Notes: generated by a model not told the origin, from the letters alone. A stretch of DNA of 64,000 bases from Streptomyces tardus (GCF_018101125.2 NZ_JAELVF020000001.1:807095-871094), one strand, 5' to 3'; positions 34,919-46,518 are shown, counted from the stretch's first letter. Program-made: numbers and translations.

Positions 34919-35872
34919 GTGTTGAGTTGGGAGCGGCTACGGGTCTTCGCGGCCGTCGCCCGCGCCGGCTCGGTCCGCGCGGCGGCGGAGGCCCTCCACA
35001 TCACGGGGCCCGCCGTCTCGCAGCAGCTGCGCCGGCTGGAGAAGGAGGCCGGCTGCCGGCTGGTCGAGCCGTACGGCCGCGGTATCCGGCTGACGCACGC
35101 GGGGCGGCTGCTGGCCGGCTCGGCGCAGGAGATGGTCGAATCCGCCGAACGCGCCCAGCGGGAGCTGGCCGCGGCGAACACCGTGGTCGCCGGTCCACTG
35201 CGGATCGGCGCGGTGGCCTCCGCGCTCCGTACGATGCTGCCCGCCGTGCTGAGGGAGCTCAGCGAACGGCACCCGAGACTGGAGCCCGCGCTCGTGGACG
35301 GCGAGGCGGACGACATGCTGCCGCTGCTGAGCACCGGGCGGCTGGACGCCGTCGTCCTGGAGAGCTGGGAGCACTGGCCGGTCCGGCTGCCCGCAGGGGT
35401 CTCCACGACCCTGCTGCTGCGGGAGTCCGCGCGGGTCGCCGTACCGTGCGGCCATCCGCTCGCCGACGCGCGGGTGCTGCGCCTCGGGGAGCAGCGTGGG
35501 CAGCCGTGGGCCAGTTGTCCGCCGGGCAGCGACGCCTACGAGGCGCTGGTGCAGCTGCTGCGCGCGCACGGCGATCCCGAGCCCGCGGTGCGCTACGCGG
35601 TCGCCGACTACACCACGATGCTCCGGCTCGTCGGCGCCGGGCTGGCGTTCTCACTGGTCCCGGAGATGGCGGCGCACCCGCTGCCGCCCGGGGTACGGCT
35701 GCTCCCCGTCGAGCCCGGGGTCAGCCGTACGGTCGCGGCGGCCACCCTGGACGGCGCCGCCACCCCTCCGGTGAAAGCCTTCCTGTCCGAGCTGCGCCGC
35801 GCCGCGGCTCCCCCGGGGCGAGCTCCGGGCCCGGAGCCGGTGCGGGCCGCCGAGGGCGGCCCCGAACCGTAG
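34919..35872 (+). CDS. LysR-family regulator
   Basis: 317 aa. N-terminal HTH (VFAAVARAGSVRAAAEALHI, GPAVSQQLRRLEKEAG) followed by a LysR substrate-binding domain from about residue 90 to 300. GTG start overlaps an ATG in another frame and may be leaderless. Its gene is divergent from the EamA exporter, which it probably controls. The C-terminal 20 residues are Pro/Gly-rich. Confidence 0.88.
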   Translation: MLSWERLRVFAAVARAGSVRAAAEALHITGPAVSQQLRRLEKEAGCRLVEPYGRGIRLTHAGRLLAGSAQEMVESAERAQRELAAANTVVAGPLRIGAVASALRTMLPAVLRELSERHPRLEPALVDGEADDMLPLLSTGRLDAVVLESWEHWPVRLPAGVSTTLLLRESARVAVPCGHPLADARVLRLGEQRGQPWASCPPGSDAYEALVQLLRAHGDPEPAVRYAVADYTTMLRLVGAGLAFSLVPEMAAHPLPPGVRLLPVEPGVSRTVAAATLDGAATPPVKAFLSELRRAAAPPGRAPGPEPVRAAEGGPEP

Positions 35873-36003
35873 CGACGCGCCCCGGGGGTGCGCGGTGACA
35901 CGGGGTGACGGCCCACGCGCACGGGGCGTACGGAGGGGGCGGGCGGAAGCGCGCGCCGATATCGTCGGACGGTAATAGGAGGTGTGGAAGGACGTGGAAG
36001 AAA

Positions 36004-38754
36004 ATGGCCGTACGGTTCGGCAGACCGCGCTCGGTTCTGGGGATGCGGTCCGTCGCGGGCCAGGTCTTCCTCCTTCAGGTGGTCATCGTGGTGCTGCTGG
36101 TGGCAGCGGCGATGACGGCCCTGGTGCTGGAGTCGCGGGACGCCAGCGAGCGCGAGGCGCGTAACCGGTCGGTGGCCGTCGCCCAGACGCTGGCGAACTC
36201 GCCCGGTATGCGGCAGGCGCTGGAGAGCGACGACCCCACCGCACAGTTGCAGCCGCGCGCGGAACGGGCCAGGAAGGGCTCGGACGTCGACTTCGTGGTG
36301 GTGCTGGCCCCGGACGGCACGCGCTACACGCATCCGATCGAGGACCGGATCGGCAAGAAGTTCGTCGGCGATCTGGACCGGGCCCGCGCGGGCGAGACCC
36401 ACACGGAGAAGATCACCGGCACCATCGGCCCGCTCGTCCAGGCGGTGGTACCGGTCATGGACGAGCGCGGCAGGGTCATCGGCATGGTCTCGGCCGGTAT
36501 CACCATCGAGCGCGTGAGCGGGGTGGTGGAGGAGCAACTGCCACTGCTCTTCGGCTCCGCCGCAGCGGTCCTGCTCCTGGCCACCGGCGGTACGGCCCTG
36601 GTGACCAACCGGCTGCGGCGCCAGACGCACGGCCTCGGGCCGATCGAGATGACCCGGATGTACGAGCACCACGACGCCGTCCTGCACTCGGTCCGCGAGG
36701 GGGTGCTCATCGTCTCCGACGAGGGCAGGCTGCTGCTCGCCAACGACGAGGCGCGCCGACTGCTCGACCTGCCGCCGGACTTCGACGGCACGCCGGTCTC
36801 CCGGCTCGGGCTGGAGCCCGGCATCGCGACGCTGCTCGGCTCGGGCCGGGTCGCCAGCGACGAGGTGCTGCCGGTGGGCGGACGGATGCTCGCGGTGAAC
36901 CAGCGCAAGACGGAGGCGGCCGGCGGGCCCGCCGGAACGGTGACCACGCTGCGCGACAGCACCGAGCTGCGCGCGCTCACCGGGCGTGCGGACATCGCCA
37001 GGGAACGCCTGGAGCTGCTCTTCGACGCCAGCACCGAGATCGGCACCACCCTGGACGTGGGCCGCACCTGCGAGGAGTTCGCAGAGTTCGCCGCGACCCG
37101 CTTCGCCGATCTGGTCACCGTGGACCTGATCGAGGCGGTGCTGCGCGGCGAGGAGCCGGCGGGCGCCGCGTACGACCCGCAGATGCGGCGCACCGCGATC
37201 CGCGGCTCGCTGGACGAGAGCGGCGAGGGGAGCGGCGACGGGTGGCAGGGCGTGCACGCCGGCGGCTACCCGCTCGGCTCGCTGATCCGCTTCCTGCCGA
37301 CCACCCCGATGGGCGCGGGGCTGTCCGAGGGCAAGGCCGTGCTGGAGGCGGACCTGCGCTCCTTCGGCGGCTGGCACGAGCAGTCCCCCGAACGCGCCAG
37401 GGAGCTGGTGGAACGCGGCGCCCACTCGATGATCGCGGTACCGCTGCGGGCGCGCGGGGTGATCCTGGGCGTCGCGATGCTGTGGCGGGGCGGGGACAGC
37501 GACCCCTTCGAGCCGGACGACCTGTCCCCTGCCGAGGAGCTGGCGGCCCGGGCGACTGTGGCGATCGACAACGCGCGGCGCTACTCGCGCGAGCACACCA
37601 TGGCGGTCACGCTCCAGCGCAGCCTGCTGCCGCGGGGCCTGCCGGAGCAGAACGCGCTCGACGCGGCGTACCGCTACCGTCCCGCGCAGGCGAGCCAGGG
37701 CGGGCTCGGCGGGGTGGGCGGCGACTGGTTCGACATCATCCCGCTGCCCGGCGCCCGGGTGGCGCTGGTCGTCGGCGACGTGGTCGGCCACGGGCTGCAC
37801 GCCGCGGCGACGATGGGGCGACTGCGCACGGCGGTGCACAACTTCTCCTCCCTCGACCTGCCGCCGGACGAACTCCTGTGGCACCTCGACGAGTTGGTCA
37901 CCCGTATCGACCTCGCCGAGTCCGATGACTGGACAGGCCTGCGCAACGGCGGCACGGATTCCGGTCCGGACGCCGCGGTCACCGGCGCCACCTGCATCTA
38001 CGCCATCTACGACCCGGTGACGCGTCGCTGCACCATGGCCCGCGCCGGCCACCACCAGCCCGCGATACTCCGCCCGGACGGCACCGCGGAGTTCGCCGAG
38101 GTGCCGGGCGGCCCGCCGCTCGGGCTCGGGGGAATGCCGTTCGAGACGCTGGAATTGGACCTGCCGGTCGGCAGCACGCTGGTGCTCTACACCGACGGGT
38201 TGGTGGAGGAGCGGCGGCGGGACATCGACGAGGGGCTGGCCAAGCTCCGCGAGACGCTGGCCGGGCATCCCGACCGCACGCCGGAGGGAATCTGCGAATC
38301 GCTGCTCGGGGCGCTGCTGCCGGTCCGGCCGAAGGACGACGTGGCGCTGCTGGTGGGGCGCACCAAGGCGCTGGACTCCGACCGGGTGGCGAGCTGGGAG
38401 GTTCCGTCGGACCCCTCCGCGGTCGCCCGGGTGCGCTCGGAGGCGGTGCGCAAGCTGTCCGAATGGGGCCTGGAGGAGGAGGCGTTCGTCACCGAGCTGA
38501 TCCTGAGCGAGCTGGTGACCAACTCGATCCGGTACGCGGCCGGCCCGGTCGGCGTACGACTGATCCGGGACCGGCAGCTGATCTGCGAGGTCTCCGACGA
38601 CAGCAGCACCTCGCCGCATCTGCGGCAGGCGGCGATGACCGACGAGGGCGGGCGCGGCCTCTTCCTGGTCGCCCAGCTCGCGGAACGCTGGGGCACCCGG
38701 TACACGGAGGCCGGCAAGGTGATCTGGACCGAGCAGCCGCTGCCGGGGAACTGA
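36004..38754 (+). CDS. SpoIIE-type phosphatase/sensor with sCache, PAS, GAF and HATPase domains
   Basis: 916 aa. One TM near residues 20-42, an extracellular sCache-like domain (DFVVVLAPDGTRYTHPIEDR, IGKKFVG), and a second TM near 177-198. PAS follows (REGVLIVSDEGRLLLANDEA), GAF about 340-530 (MIAVPLRARGVILGVAM), SpoIIE/PP2C about 545-760 (GGVGGDWFDIIPL, GDVVGHGLHAA, DDVALLVGR), and a C-terminal HATPase_c anti-sigma-like kinase domain (LILSELVTNSIRYA, DEGGRGLFLV). It probably senses a small ligand and regulates an anti-sigma-antagonist switch. The start ATG follows a GGAAG site. Confidence 0.9.
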   Translation: MAVRFGRPRSVLGMRSVAGQVFLLQVVIVVLLVAAAMTALVLESRDASEREARNRSVAVAQTLANSPGMRQALESDDPTAQLQPRAERARKGSDVDFVVVLAPDGTRYTHPIEDRIGKKFVGDLDRARAGETHTEKITGTIGPLVQAVVPVMDERGRVIGMVSAGITIERVSGVVEEQLPLLFGSAAAVLLLATGGTALVTNRLRRQTHGLGPIEMTRMYEHHDAVLHSVREGVLIVSDEGRLLLANDEARRLLDLPPDFDGTPVSRLGLEPGIATLLGSGRVASDEVLPVGGRMLAVNQRKTEAAGGPAGTVTTLRDSTELRALTGRADIARERLELLFDASTEIGTTLDVGRTCEEFAEFAATRFADLVTVDLIEAVLRGEEPAGAAYDPQMRRTAIRGSLDESGEGSGDGWQGVHAGGYPLGSLIRFLPTTPMGAGLSEGKAVLEADLRSFGGWHEQSPERARELVERGAHSMIAVPLRARGVILGVAMLWRGGDSDPFEPDDLSPAEELAARATVAIDNARRYSREHTMAVTLQRSLLPRGLPEQNALDAAYRYRPAQASQGGLGGVGGDWFDIIPLPGARVALVVGDVVGHGLHAAATMGRLRTAVHNFSSLDLPPDELLWHLDELVTRIDLAESDDWTGLRNGGTDSGPDAAVTGATCIYAIYDPVTRRCTMARAGHHQPAILRPDGTAEFAEVPGGPPLGLGGMPFETLELDLPVGSTLVLYTDGLVEERRRDIDEGLAKLRETLAGHPDRTPEGICESLLGALLPVRPKDDVALLVGRTKALDSDRVASWEVPSDPSAVARVRSEAVRKLSEWGLEEEAFVTELILSELVTNSIRYAAGPVGVRLIRDRQLICEVSDDSSTSPHLRQAAMTDEGGRGLFLVAQLAERWGTRYTEAGKVIWTEQPLPGN

Positions 38755-38763
38755 CTGCCGGAC

Positions 38764-38797
38764 GCCGTACGGGAGTTGGGACGCACTCCCGTACGGC
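38764..38797 (+). terminator. bidirectional terminator
   Basis: gccgtacgggag - 10-nt loop - ctcccgtacggc lies 10 bp after the SpoIIE gene and serves the convergent peroxiredoxin as well. Confidence 0.8.
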
Positions 38798-38857
38798 GCG
38801 GCGGCGGCACGGCCCGCCCACCGGGCCCGGCGAGCGGGGCGGGCGAGCGGGGCGGGT

Positions 38858-39343
38858 TCAGTCGGTGGCGAGTTCGGCCAGCCGCGCGGTGAGGGTGTCG
38901 AGCGACTGGTACGTCGCGCCGAGCAGCGCGATGTGCTTCCAGCCGACCCTGCCGTCCGGGGCGAGCAGGAAGACCGCACGCCGCAGCCCGATGCCGGGCG
39001 CCGCGATCCCGTACTCGCGGGCGACCCGGCGGTCGACGTCCGCGAGCAGCGGGAAGCGCAGGTCGTACCGGCGGGCGAACGCCTCGTGGCTGTCGACGTC
39101 CTGCGGGCTGATCCCCCACACCTGTGCGCCGAGTCCGGTGAACGCCTCCAGCCCGCTGGAGTAGGAGCAGAGCTGCTTGGTGCACACGGAGGTGTCGTCG
39201 CCCGGGTAGAAGGCCAACACCAGCGGCGCGCCCCGGTGTTCGGCGGAGGCGTAGTCGGCGCGGGCGAACTCCCCGTCCTTCAGGACACCGCCCGGGAGGG
39301 TGAAGTCCGGTGCGGGGCTGTCGAGTCGGGGCGAGGAAGGCAC
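38858..39343 (-). CDS. peroxiredoxin, BCP/PrxQ type
   Basis: 161 aa, GTG with GGGAGAA upstream. Motif FYPGDDTSVCTKQLCSYSSG has the peroxidatic Cys and a resolving Cys four residues later, the atypical 2-Cys PrxQ pattern. It reduces hydroperoxides using thioredoxin. Readings extended to 39583 have poor composition. It is convergent with the SpoIIE gene. Confidence 0.92.
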   Translation of the reverse strand: MPSSPRLDSPAPDFTLPGGVLKDGEFARADYASAEHRGAPLVLAFYPGDDTSVCTKQLCSYSSGLEAFTGLGAQVWGISPQDVDSHEAFARRYDLRFPLLADVDRRVAREYGIAAPGIGLRRAVFLLAPDGRVGWKHIALLGATYQSLDTLTARLAELATD

Positions 39344-40007
39344 GGGTTCTCCCGGTGGGGTGAGGGGTGGCGGACGGTACGGCCGACGGGGCCGCGGGCG
39401 CCGGCGGAGCCGGAGCTGGTGGCAACCGTACGGACAACGGGTCTTCTCGGGTATTCGGAGCCGAACGCCGGACGGATCGCCGTGTTTTCGCGAAGCCGCG
39501 AAGCCGCGAATCCACGACCGCGCCCCGGCGACCGCGCCCGTACCCGCATCGGGGCCACCGGGCGCCCGCTTGCTCCGGAACACGTGATTCCGTATCCGCG
39601 GAACAGCAACCCCGGTGTCCGGTCAGCGAATTCAGTGGCACGCGCACGAGAATTGCGGCGCCGAGAGACAGCGGATTCGAAAAATTCTCGAACGGCCGTT
39701 GCCACTGGTTTCGACAACTGACGGAAACCGCGCGGCGCCGACATCGCCCGTGCTCAGCAGTCGCCCGCCGCCGGAGTACGACTCCGGGCGGAGCGCCGGG
39801 TTTTCCGTGCACTGGCACGCGAAATCGAGTCAGATATGACCAATTCCCCTTCTTCTACGGGCGCGTTGTTCGTGATCTACGCGTGTTGACGTGCCGAAAA
39901 GCCCGCTTGTACCGTCCGGTACGCAACACGCTCCACGTGGACACACCTCCCCCCCATGCGGCCACATCCGCACGTCGTGGCCGCGGAACTGTCTAAGGAG
40001 ATTTCCC
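39344..40007. other. 664-bp intergenic region with lower GC
   Basis: It lies between the peroxiredoxin and the secreted lysozyme-like gene. GC falls near 39600-39900. No coding frame is supported; shadows such as 39891 (+) in the other frame have no ribosome-binding site. It contains the promoter listed separately. Confidence 0.5.
39886..39915 (+). promoter_or_regulatory. sigma-70-type promoter of the secreted lysozyme-like gene
   Basis: TTGACG, an 18-bp spacer, then TACCGT. Transcription would start near 39922, about 85 nt before the ATG at 40008. Assignment is by consensus and position. Confidence 0.5.
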
Positions 40008-40547
40008 ATGGCGAAAATCAGGTCCGCCGGTGGAATCAAAAGACCCGCCATCGCTCTCGCGGCGGCACTTCTCACGGCCACCAGTCTGGGTGTGTCCGCG
40101 AGTTCGGCACAGGCGGCGGACGACAACCGCCACCGCGCCAATGCGGAACTGGGCATCAACTGCGCCGTTCCGCCCCAGCACGACCCGAACATCATCCGCA
40201 CCGTGTACGACATCGCGGTGCAGCGCGGCGCCAACGAGAAGGTCCTCCTCTCCGCCTTCGAGGCCGGCTGGGTCGAGTCGCACATGCACAACCTCAACTG
40301 CGGCGACCGCGACTCGCTCGGCGTCTTCCAGCAGCGCCCGAGCCAGGGCTGGGGCACGCCGGAACAGTGCATGGACCCGGTCCACGCCACCAACAAGTAC
40401 CTGGACCAGGCCATCATCAACGACAGCAAGAACCCGGGCTACACCGCCGGCCAGCTTGCGCAGAGCGTCCAGCGCTCCGCCTACCCCGAGCGCTACGACC
40501 AGGCCGAGGGCAAGGCGCTGGAGATGATCGCCGAGGTCCGCGGCTGA
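40008..40547 (+). CDS. secreted lysozyme-like (transglycosylase-fold) protein
   Basis: 179 aa, ATG with AAGGAG 9 nt upstream. Signal peptide of about 38 residues ending SSAQAA. The mature domain has EAGWVESHMHNLNCGDRDSL, then GVFQQRPSQGWGTPEQ, the lysozyme-like pattern 'E.G.ES...nl..GDrDSlG.fQQRPsqGWGt'. The Glu in VESHM is the expected catalytic acid. It may cleave peptidoglycan during growth or spore germination. Monocistronic. Confidence 0.85.
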   Translation: MAKIRSAGGIKRPAIALAAALLTATSLGVSASSAQAADDNRHRANAELGINCAVPPQHDPNIIRTVYDIAVQRGANEKVLLSAFEAGWVESHMHNLNCGDRDSLGVFQQRPSQGWGTPEQCMDPVHATNKYLDQAIINDSKNPGYTAGQLAQSVQRSAYPERYDQAEGKALEMIAEVRG

Positions 40548-40588
40548 CCCTCGCCGCCGCACCACCCACCGTGGCGACGGTGCCCGGA

Positions 40589-40620
40589 CGCCGGTCGGTC
40601 GAGAACACCGCCGACCGGCG
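40589..40620 (+). terminator. terminator of the lysozyme-like gene
   Basis: cgccggtcgg - 12-nt loop - ccgaccggcg lies 42 bp downstream of the stop. Confidence 0.75.
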
Positions 40621-40682
40621 CCCGCGTGCCGGGCCCCGCCCCCTCTCCCGGGCGGCGGCCCGGCACGCGCCGTGCGCCGGCC

Positions 40683-41189
40683 TCACACCCCGGTCGTACC
40701 GTCGACGCCCTCGCGCAGCAGGTCGGCGTGACCGTTGTGGCGGGCGTACTCGAGCAGCACGTGCAACATCACCAGCCGCAGTGACACCTCCTCGCCGAGA
40801 CGCGGCGCGAAGACCACCAGATCCAGTGAATCCGCCTCCCCCTCGATCCGGCGCGAGTGCTCCACCTCCGCCCGCCAGGCGTCGAACGCCTCGGCACGGG
40901 TGGACCCGCCCGCGTCGTAGGCGGCCTGGAAGTCGAAGTCCTCGGACCACACCAGCGGAACGTCCTCCCCGTTCACGGTCCGGCGGAACCAGGCCCGCTC
41001 AACCTCGGCCAGGTGCCGGACCAGGCCCAGCAGCGAGAGCGTCGAGGGTGGCACCGTGGTGCGTCGCAACTGCTCGTCGTCCAGGCCCTCGCACTTCCGC
41101 ACGAGGGTGGCGCGGTGGTACTCCAGGTAACCGCGCAGCATCTCCCGCTCCCCGGCCTTCAGCCCGGGGCTCCGACGCTCGTCGACCAT
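40683..41189 (-). CDS. DinB-family protein (DUF664)
   Basis: 168 aa, ATG with GAGGAG 3-8 nt upstream. Four-helix DinB fold: [40 protein letters not shown], later [20 protein letters not shown]. The His residues in LVRHLAEVE and [12 protein letters not shown] are the usual metal ligands. Members bind Zn/Ni and some use mycothiol; the function here is unknown. It is divergent from recQ by about 150 bp. Confidence 0.85.
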   Translation of the reverse strand: MVDERRSPGLKAGEREMLRGYLEYHRATLVRKCEGLDDEQLRRTTVPPSTLSLLGLVRHLAEVERAWFRRTVNGEDVPLVWSEDFDFQAAYDAGGSTRAEAFDAWRAEVEHSRRIEGEADSLDLVVFAPRLGEEVSLRLVMLHVLLEYARHNGHADLLREGVDGTTGV

Positions 41190-41343
41190 CTCGCTCCTCG
41201 GTTGTCCTCCCGCCCCGCGCCGAGCGGTCCGCGCCGCGCGCCCGTACGAGCCCGCGCCCGCGGCAGGCGTCCGCGGGGCTTGGCCGGGGTGGACCCGGGT
41301 GCGCGTGGGGAGGCTGTCGGAGGGGGCGCCTAGGGTGGCTGGC

Positions 41344-43416
<2,073 letters not shown>

Positions 43417-43636
43417 TCCGGCGCCCGCGCGCCCACCGCCCGCGACGACACCGGGCGGCGCGGGCGATGGGCGCGGGCGACGTGGGGCCGGGACCGGAGG
43501 TCGGCGACGGCTCGGTGTGCGCCCCGTCGGCGGGACCCGCGCAGTCCCGTGGTGCCGGTGCGGGTGCCGGAGGAGCGCATCACCCGCTGTCCGAACCAGT
43601 CAGCGCTTCCGGGGACCATGCCTTCGCAGACGGCGG

Positions 43637-44395
43637 TCAGCGCAGGGCGGTGAAGACCACTCCCGCGACAGCGCCTCCCAGCACGGTGCCCACCAGCACC
43701 TGCGCCGGGGTGTGGTCCCGCAGCGACACCCGCGACCAGCCGACCAGCGCCACCAGCACGAAGCCGGCCCAGAGCAACGGCCCGCAGGTCAGGGCGAGTA
43801 CGACGACGCTGCCGGAGGAAACCGCCGAGTGGACGGAAACCTTCCACCACACGGTGACCACCAGTAGCACCGCCATCGCCGCCACCATCGAGGCGATCAG
43901 CGCAGTCAGCTCGGACGGGGCGTCGAACGCCCTCATCAGCAGGGTCGCGAGGAGCACCGAGCCGACGATGAACGGCATCACCACCAGTCGGTGCTGCCGC
44001 ACCCCCAGATGCCGGTCCGCCCAACTTCCGCGCCGTATCCCGTACTTGATGAACAGCACCGGCAGTACTGCGGCGAACACCACGCCGAACGCGCCCCAGG
44101 CCAGACCGGCGGGGCCGTCGGCCCACCAGCCGACGATCAGGGTGACCGCGACGATCCAGTTCTTCGGCTCCAGCCCGTCGGTGACCCGACGGGCGAACGC
44201 CCGCCCCTCGGACGGCGATCCGTCGTCCGCACCCTCCCCGCCGACTGTCGGGCCCGACACCGCTGCGGAGCTCGCTCCGGTGCCGCTGCCGGGCTCCGGG
44301 ACGGACGCTGCACCGGACGAATCCCCGGCGCCGGGTGCGGAGCCGGACGCGGCGGCGGGTGCGGGTTCCGGGGCGGAGTGTGGCGTGGTCGTCAC
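43637..44395 (-). CDS. PAP2-like membrane protein of the MAB_1171c cassette
   Basis: 252 aa. A disordered Ser/Ala/Gly lead of about 70 residues precedes six or so membrane helices. The third PAP2 motif reads SRVSLRDHTPAQ, with the catalytic His but Gln where Asp is usual. The second motif is KVSVHSAV instead of PSGH. It may be an altered phosphatase or a non-catalytic relative. The GTG start overlaps the upstream MAB_1171c gene's TGA, so the two are coupled. It is the last gene of the cassette. Confidence 0.75.
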   Translation of the reverse strand: MTTTPHSAPEPAPAAASGSAPGAGDSSGAASVPEPGSGTGASSAAVSGPTVGGEGADDGSPSEGRAFARRVTDGLEPKNWIVAVTLIVGWWADGPAGLAWGAFGVVFAAVLPVLFIKYGIRRGSWADRHLGVRQHRLVVMPFIVGSVLLATLLMRAFDAPSELTALIASMVAAMAVLLVVTVWWKVSVHSAVSSGSVVVLALTCGPLLWAGFVLVALVGWSRVSLRDHTPAQVLVGTVLGGAVAGVVFTALR

Positions 44396-45606
44396 GAGTG
44401 CGTCGCCTCCTGGTCGGTGTGTTCGCGCACGAACTCCCGTACGGTCGCGCGGTGCCGGGCGTGTTCCAGCCGGATGAGCAGCCGCGCCTCGGTCTCCAGA
44501 TCGTCCAGGCTGCCCCACACCGGCGTCGAACCGTCGTCGGGCTCCCTGGCGGGTGCGCTGCCGGGTGCGCGGCCGGCCAGCTTGGCGTGCCGGGCGACCT
44601 CCACCCAGCAGGCGTCGGCGAGAATCCGCCGCTCCGACTCCTCCGTCTCGGCGTCCGCCGCCGTCTCGCGGGCCGCCGCCCTGCGGGCCGGGTCGACGTA
44701 CGGCTGGAGGGCGAGCAGCGCGTCGCGGATCTCCACGACGCGGCGGTGCAGCCGCAGCCGCAGTTCGTGGCGGCGCAGCCCCTCGTCGAGTACGACCTCG
44801 GGCACGGCGGCCGTCAACTTCCCCCAGAGCGGCCGGAGCCGCCGCAGGTGCCGCCACTGCTGCCAGCCGCGCCAGGCGACGCCGGCGGCCGGGATGGAGG
44901 TGCCGAGGAGGATCAGCACGATCGCCGCGTGCTTGAGCAGATCGGTGACCTCGGCGACCTGCGCGTCGGTGCCCGCGTCCGCGGTGCCGACCAGCCGCAC
45001 CAGCAGATAGCCGGCGCGCAGCAGCGAGTAGAGCACCCCCGCGGCGCAGCCCAGTCCGAGCAGCCGCAGCCCGGTGCGGAGCCAGCCGGCGGCGGCCTGC
45101 CGACCGGCACCCCAGAACAGTGCCGTCGCGGTCGCCATCGCGGTGCCCAGGCAGCCGAACCAGACCATCAGATACGCGGTCGCGGCGCCGGAACCGACGT
45201 TGGCCTCGAAGAAGTCCTCGGCCTGGCTCTCCCTCGGCATCAGGAAGAAGAAGGTCGTCAGCGCGACCAGCGCGACCAGCGTCGCAGCGAGGCGTCGTCT
45301 GCGGCCGTCCGCGCTGTCCGGGCGGGTGATGCTGTGCACGAACTCCAGCAGCGCCGCGGCGGCGGTGATCCCGAGGAAGTGCTTGAAGAGCGTGGAGAGG
45401 TTGTTCACGCCGGTGCCGCCGTCGACGACGTCCATCACGGCCGGCAGCCGGAGCGTCATCGCGAGGGTCAGCGCGGCGAACGTCACCCACAGGGCGCGCT
45501 GGCGCGGGATGCGCCGGGCCGCGGGCGCCCGCCACAGCACCATGCTCCAGAGCAGGCACAGTACGGCGTACTCGACGAACTGCCGGGTGTCCACGTTGGT
45601 CCTCAC
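44392..45606 (-). CDS. MAB_1171c-family putative membrane protein
   Basis: 404 aa. Seven predicted membrane helices in the first 245 residues (for example VEYAVLCLLWSMVLWRAPAA, LMVWFGCLGTAMATATALFW), then a long cytoplasmic helical domain (LRRLRPLWGKLTAAVPEVVL, LRLRLHRRVVEIRDALLALQ) ending EFVREHTDQEATHS. This combination matches the actinobacterial MAB_1171c (DUF6545) family, which usually lies beside ImmA/IrrE and XRE genes as here. GTG 45606 was chosen as the earliest plausible start. Confidence 0.8.
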   Translation of the reverse strand: MRTNVDTRQFVEYAVLCLLWSMVLWRAPAARRIPRQRALWVTFAALTLAMTLRLPAVMDVVDGGTGVNNLSTLFKHFLGITAAAALLEFVHSITRPDSADGRRRRLAATLVALVALTTFFFLMPRESQAEDFFEANVGSGAATAYLMVWFGCLGTAMATATALFWGAGRQAAAGWLRTGLRLLGLGCAAGVLYSLLRAGYLLVRLVGTADAGTDAQVAEVTDLLKHAAIVLILLGTSIPAAGVAWRGWQQWRHLRRLRPLWGKLTAAVPEVVLDEGLRRHELRLRLHRRVVEIRDALLALQPYVDPARRAAARETAADAETEESERRILADACWVEVARHAKLAGRAPGSAPAREPDDGSTPVWGSLDDLETEARLLIRLEHARHRATVREFVREHTDQEATHS

Positions 45607-45681
45607 CGTCTCGCCGGAGTGTGCGGCCCGCTCGGGACACGGTGCCGCTGGAGGTCGGGCCGGGCGCCCGGCCACTCTGGG

Positions 45682-46482
45682 TCAGCCGCGCAGCGGGTGA
45701 CCGAACGCGTCGTTGAGCCGGTCCAGTACGCCCGCGCGCCCGTCCGGGCCGCCGTCGGTGGCTCGGGTGGCGGCGTCGGGCCGCAGCACACGGTCGCTCA
45801 GCAGGGTCGCGAGCAGCTCGGCGTCGCGCTCCTCCTCGTCCGTGTAGCTGGTGCGGCCCAGCACGTGCAGCAGCTGGTCGAGGTCGAGTTCGTCGTCGAG
45901 TTCGTCCTCGAGCTCCGCGCCGAGGCCGGAGCCGAGGCCCGCGGAGCCCACGGAGCCCGCCGGGCCGGGGGCGGTCGCGGGGTCGGCCGGACGCGCGGAT
46001 TGGCCCGGGTGCGCGGATTGGCCCGGGTGCGCGGGATCCGTGCGGCGGGCGGTGCGGACGGGTTCGCCGTCGGCGGCCGTCGCGGGGTTCCGGGCCTCGC
46101 CGGGATGCGCGAGCGGTGCGCTCCCGCCCCGTACGGGGTCGGCGGTCCGGGACCGCTGCAACAGGCGGCTGACGTAGCTCGGGCGCTCACGGTCGGTCGC
46201 ACCGTGGCCGAGCAGGAGGTGGGCCAGCTCGTGCAGCACGATCTGGAGCTTGTGGACCGGGCTCGTCGCGGGCTCGTAGAAGATCAGGTCGCTGGTGGTG
46301 GTGGCCACCCAGACTCCGCAGGGCGTGGCGGCGTCCGGCACTCCTTCGAGCGGCACGAGGCGCAGCGGGCGGTTGCGCCGCGCGGCGATGCGCGCGCACA
46401 GCTCGTCGAGGTCGAACGGCCGGGGTATGTCGACCTCGTTGGCGGTGGACTCGCAGCGGGCACGGCGACTGGTCTTGGACAT
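45682..46482 (-). CDS. ImmA/IrrE-type metallopeptidase-like protein
   Basis: 266 aa, ATG with GAAGGAG upstream. The N-terminal half has an ImmA/IrrE core with the zinc motif VLHELAHLLLGHG and an upstream GVWVATTTSDLIFYEP strand. From about residue 115 the protein is a Pro/Ala/Gly/Asp linker with repeats (AHPGQSAHPGQS) and an acidic run (ELEDELDDELDLDQL), ending in a short helical piece. In phage and conjugative elements such proteases cleave repressors; the XRE protein upstream is the obvious candidate target. Confidence 0.85.
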   Translation of the reverse strand: MSKTSRRARCESTANEVDIPRPFDLDELCARIAARRNRPLRLVPLEGVPDAATPCGVWVATTTSDLIFYEPATSPVHKLQIVLHELAHLLLGHGATDRERPSYVSRLLQRSRTADPVRGGSAPLAHPGEARNPATAADGEPVRTARRTDPAHPGQSAHPGQSARPADPATAPGPAGSVGSAGLGSGLGAELEDELDDELDLDQLLHVLGRTSYTDEEERDAELLATLLSDRVLRPDAATRATDGGPDGRAGVLDRLNDAFGHPLRG

Positions 46483-46503
46483 ACGGTCTCCTTCGGAGCC
46501 GTA

Positions 46504-46518
46504 GTTTAGGCAGCTAAC
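46504..46518. promoter_or_regulatory. inverted repeat before the ImmA/IrrE gene
   Basis: gtttag-gca-gctaac lies about 22 bp upstream of the start. The word TAAACT here recurs upstream of the XRE gene (near 47264, TAAACTTC), so both promoters may share a regulator site. Evidence is weak. Confidence 0.35.

Noticed and set aside
35608..38979. 1123-codon minus-strand reading over the SpoIIE gene
   Set aside because: It is a third-position-GC shadow; the plus strand has a full set of recognised domains.
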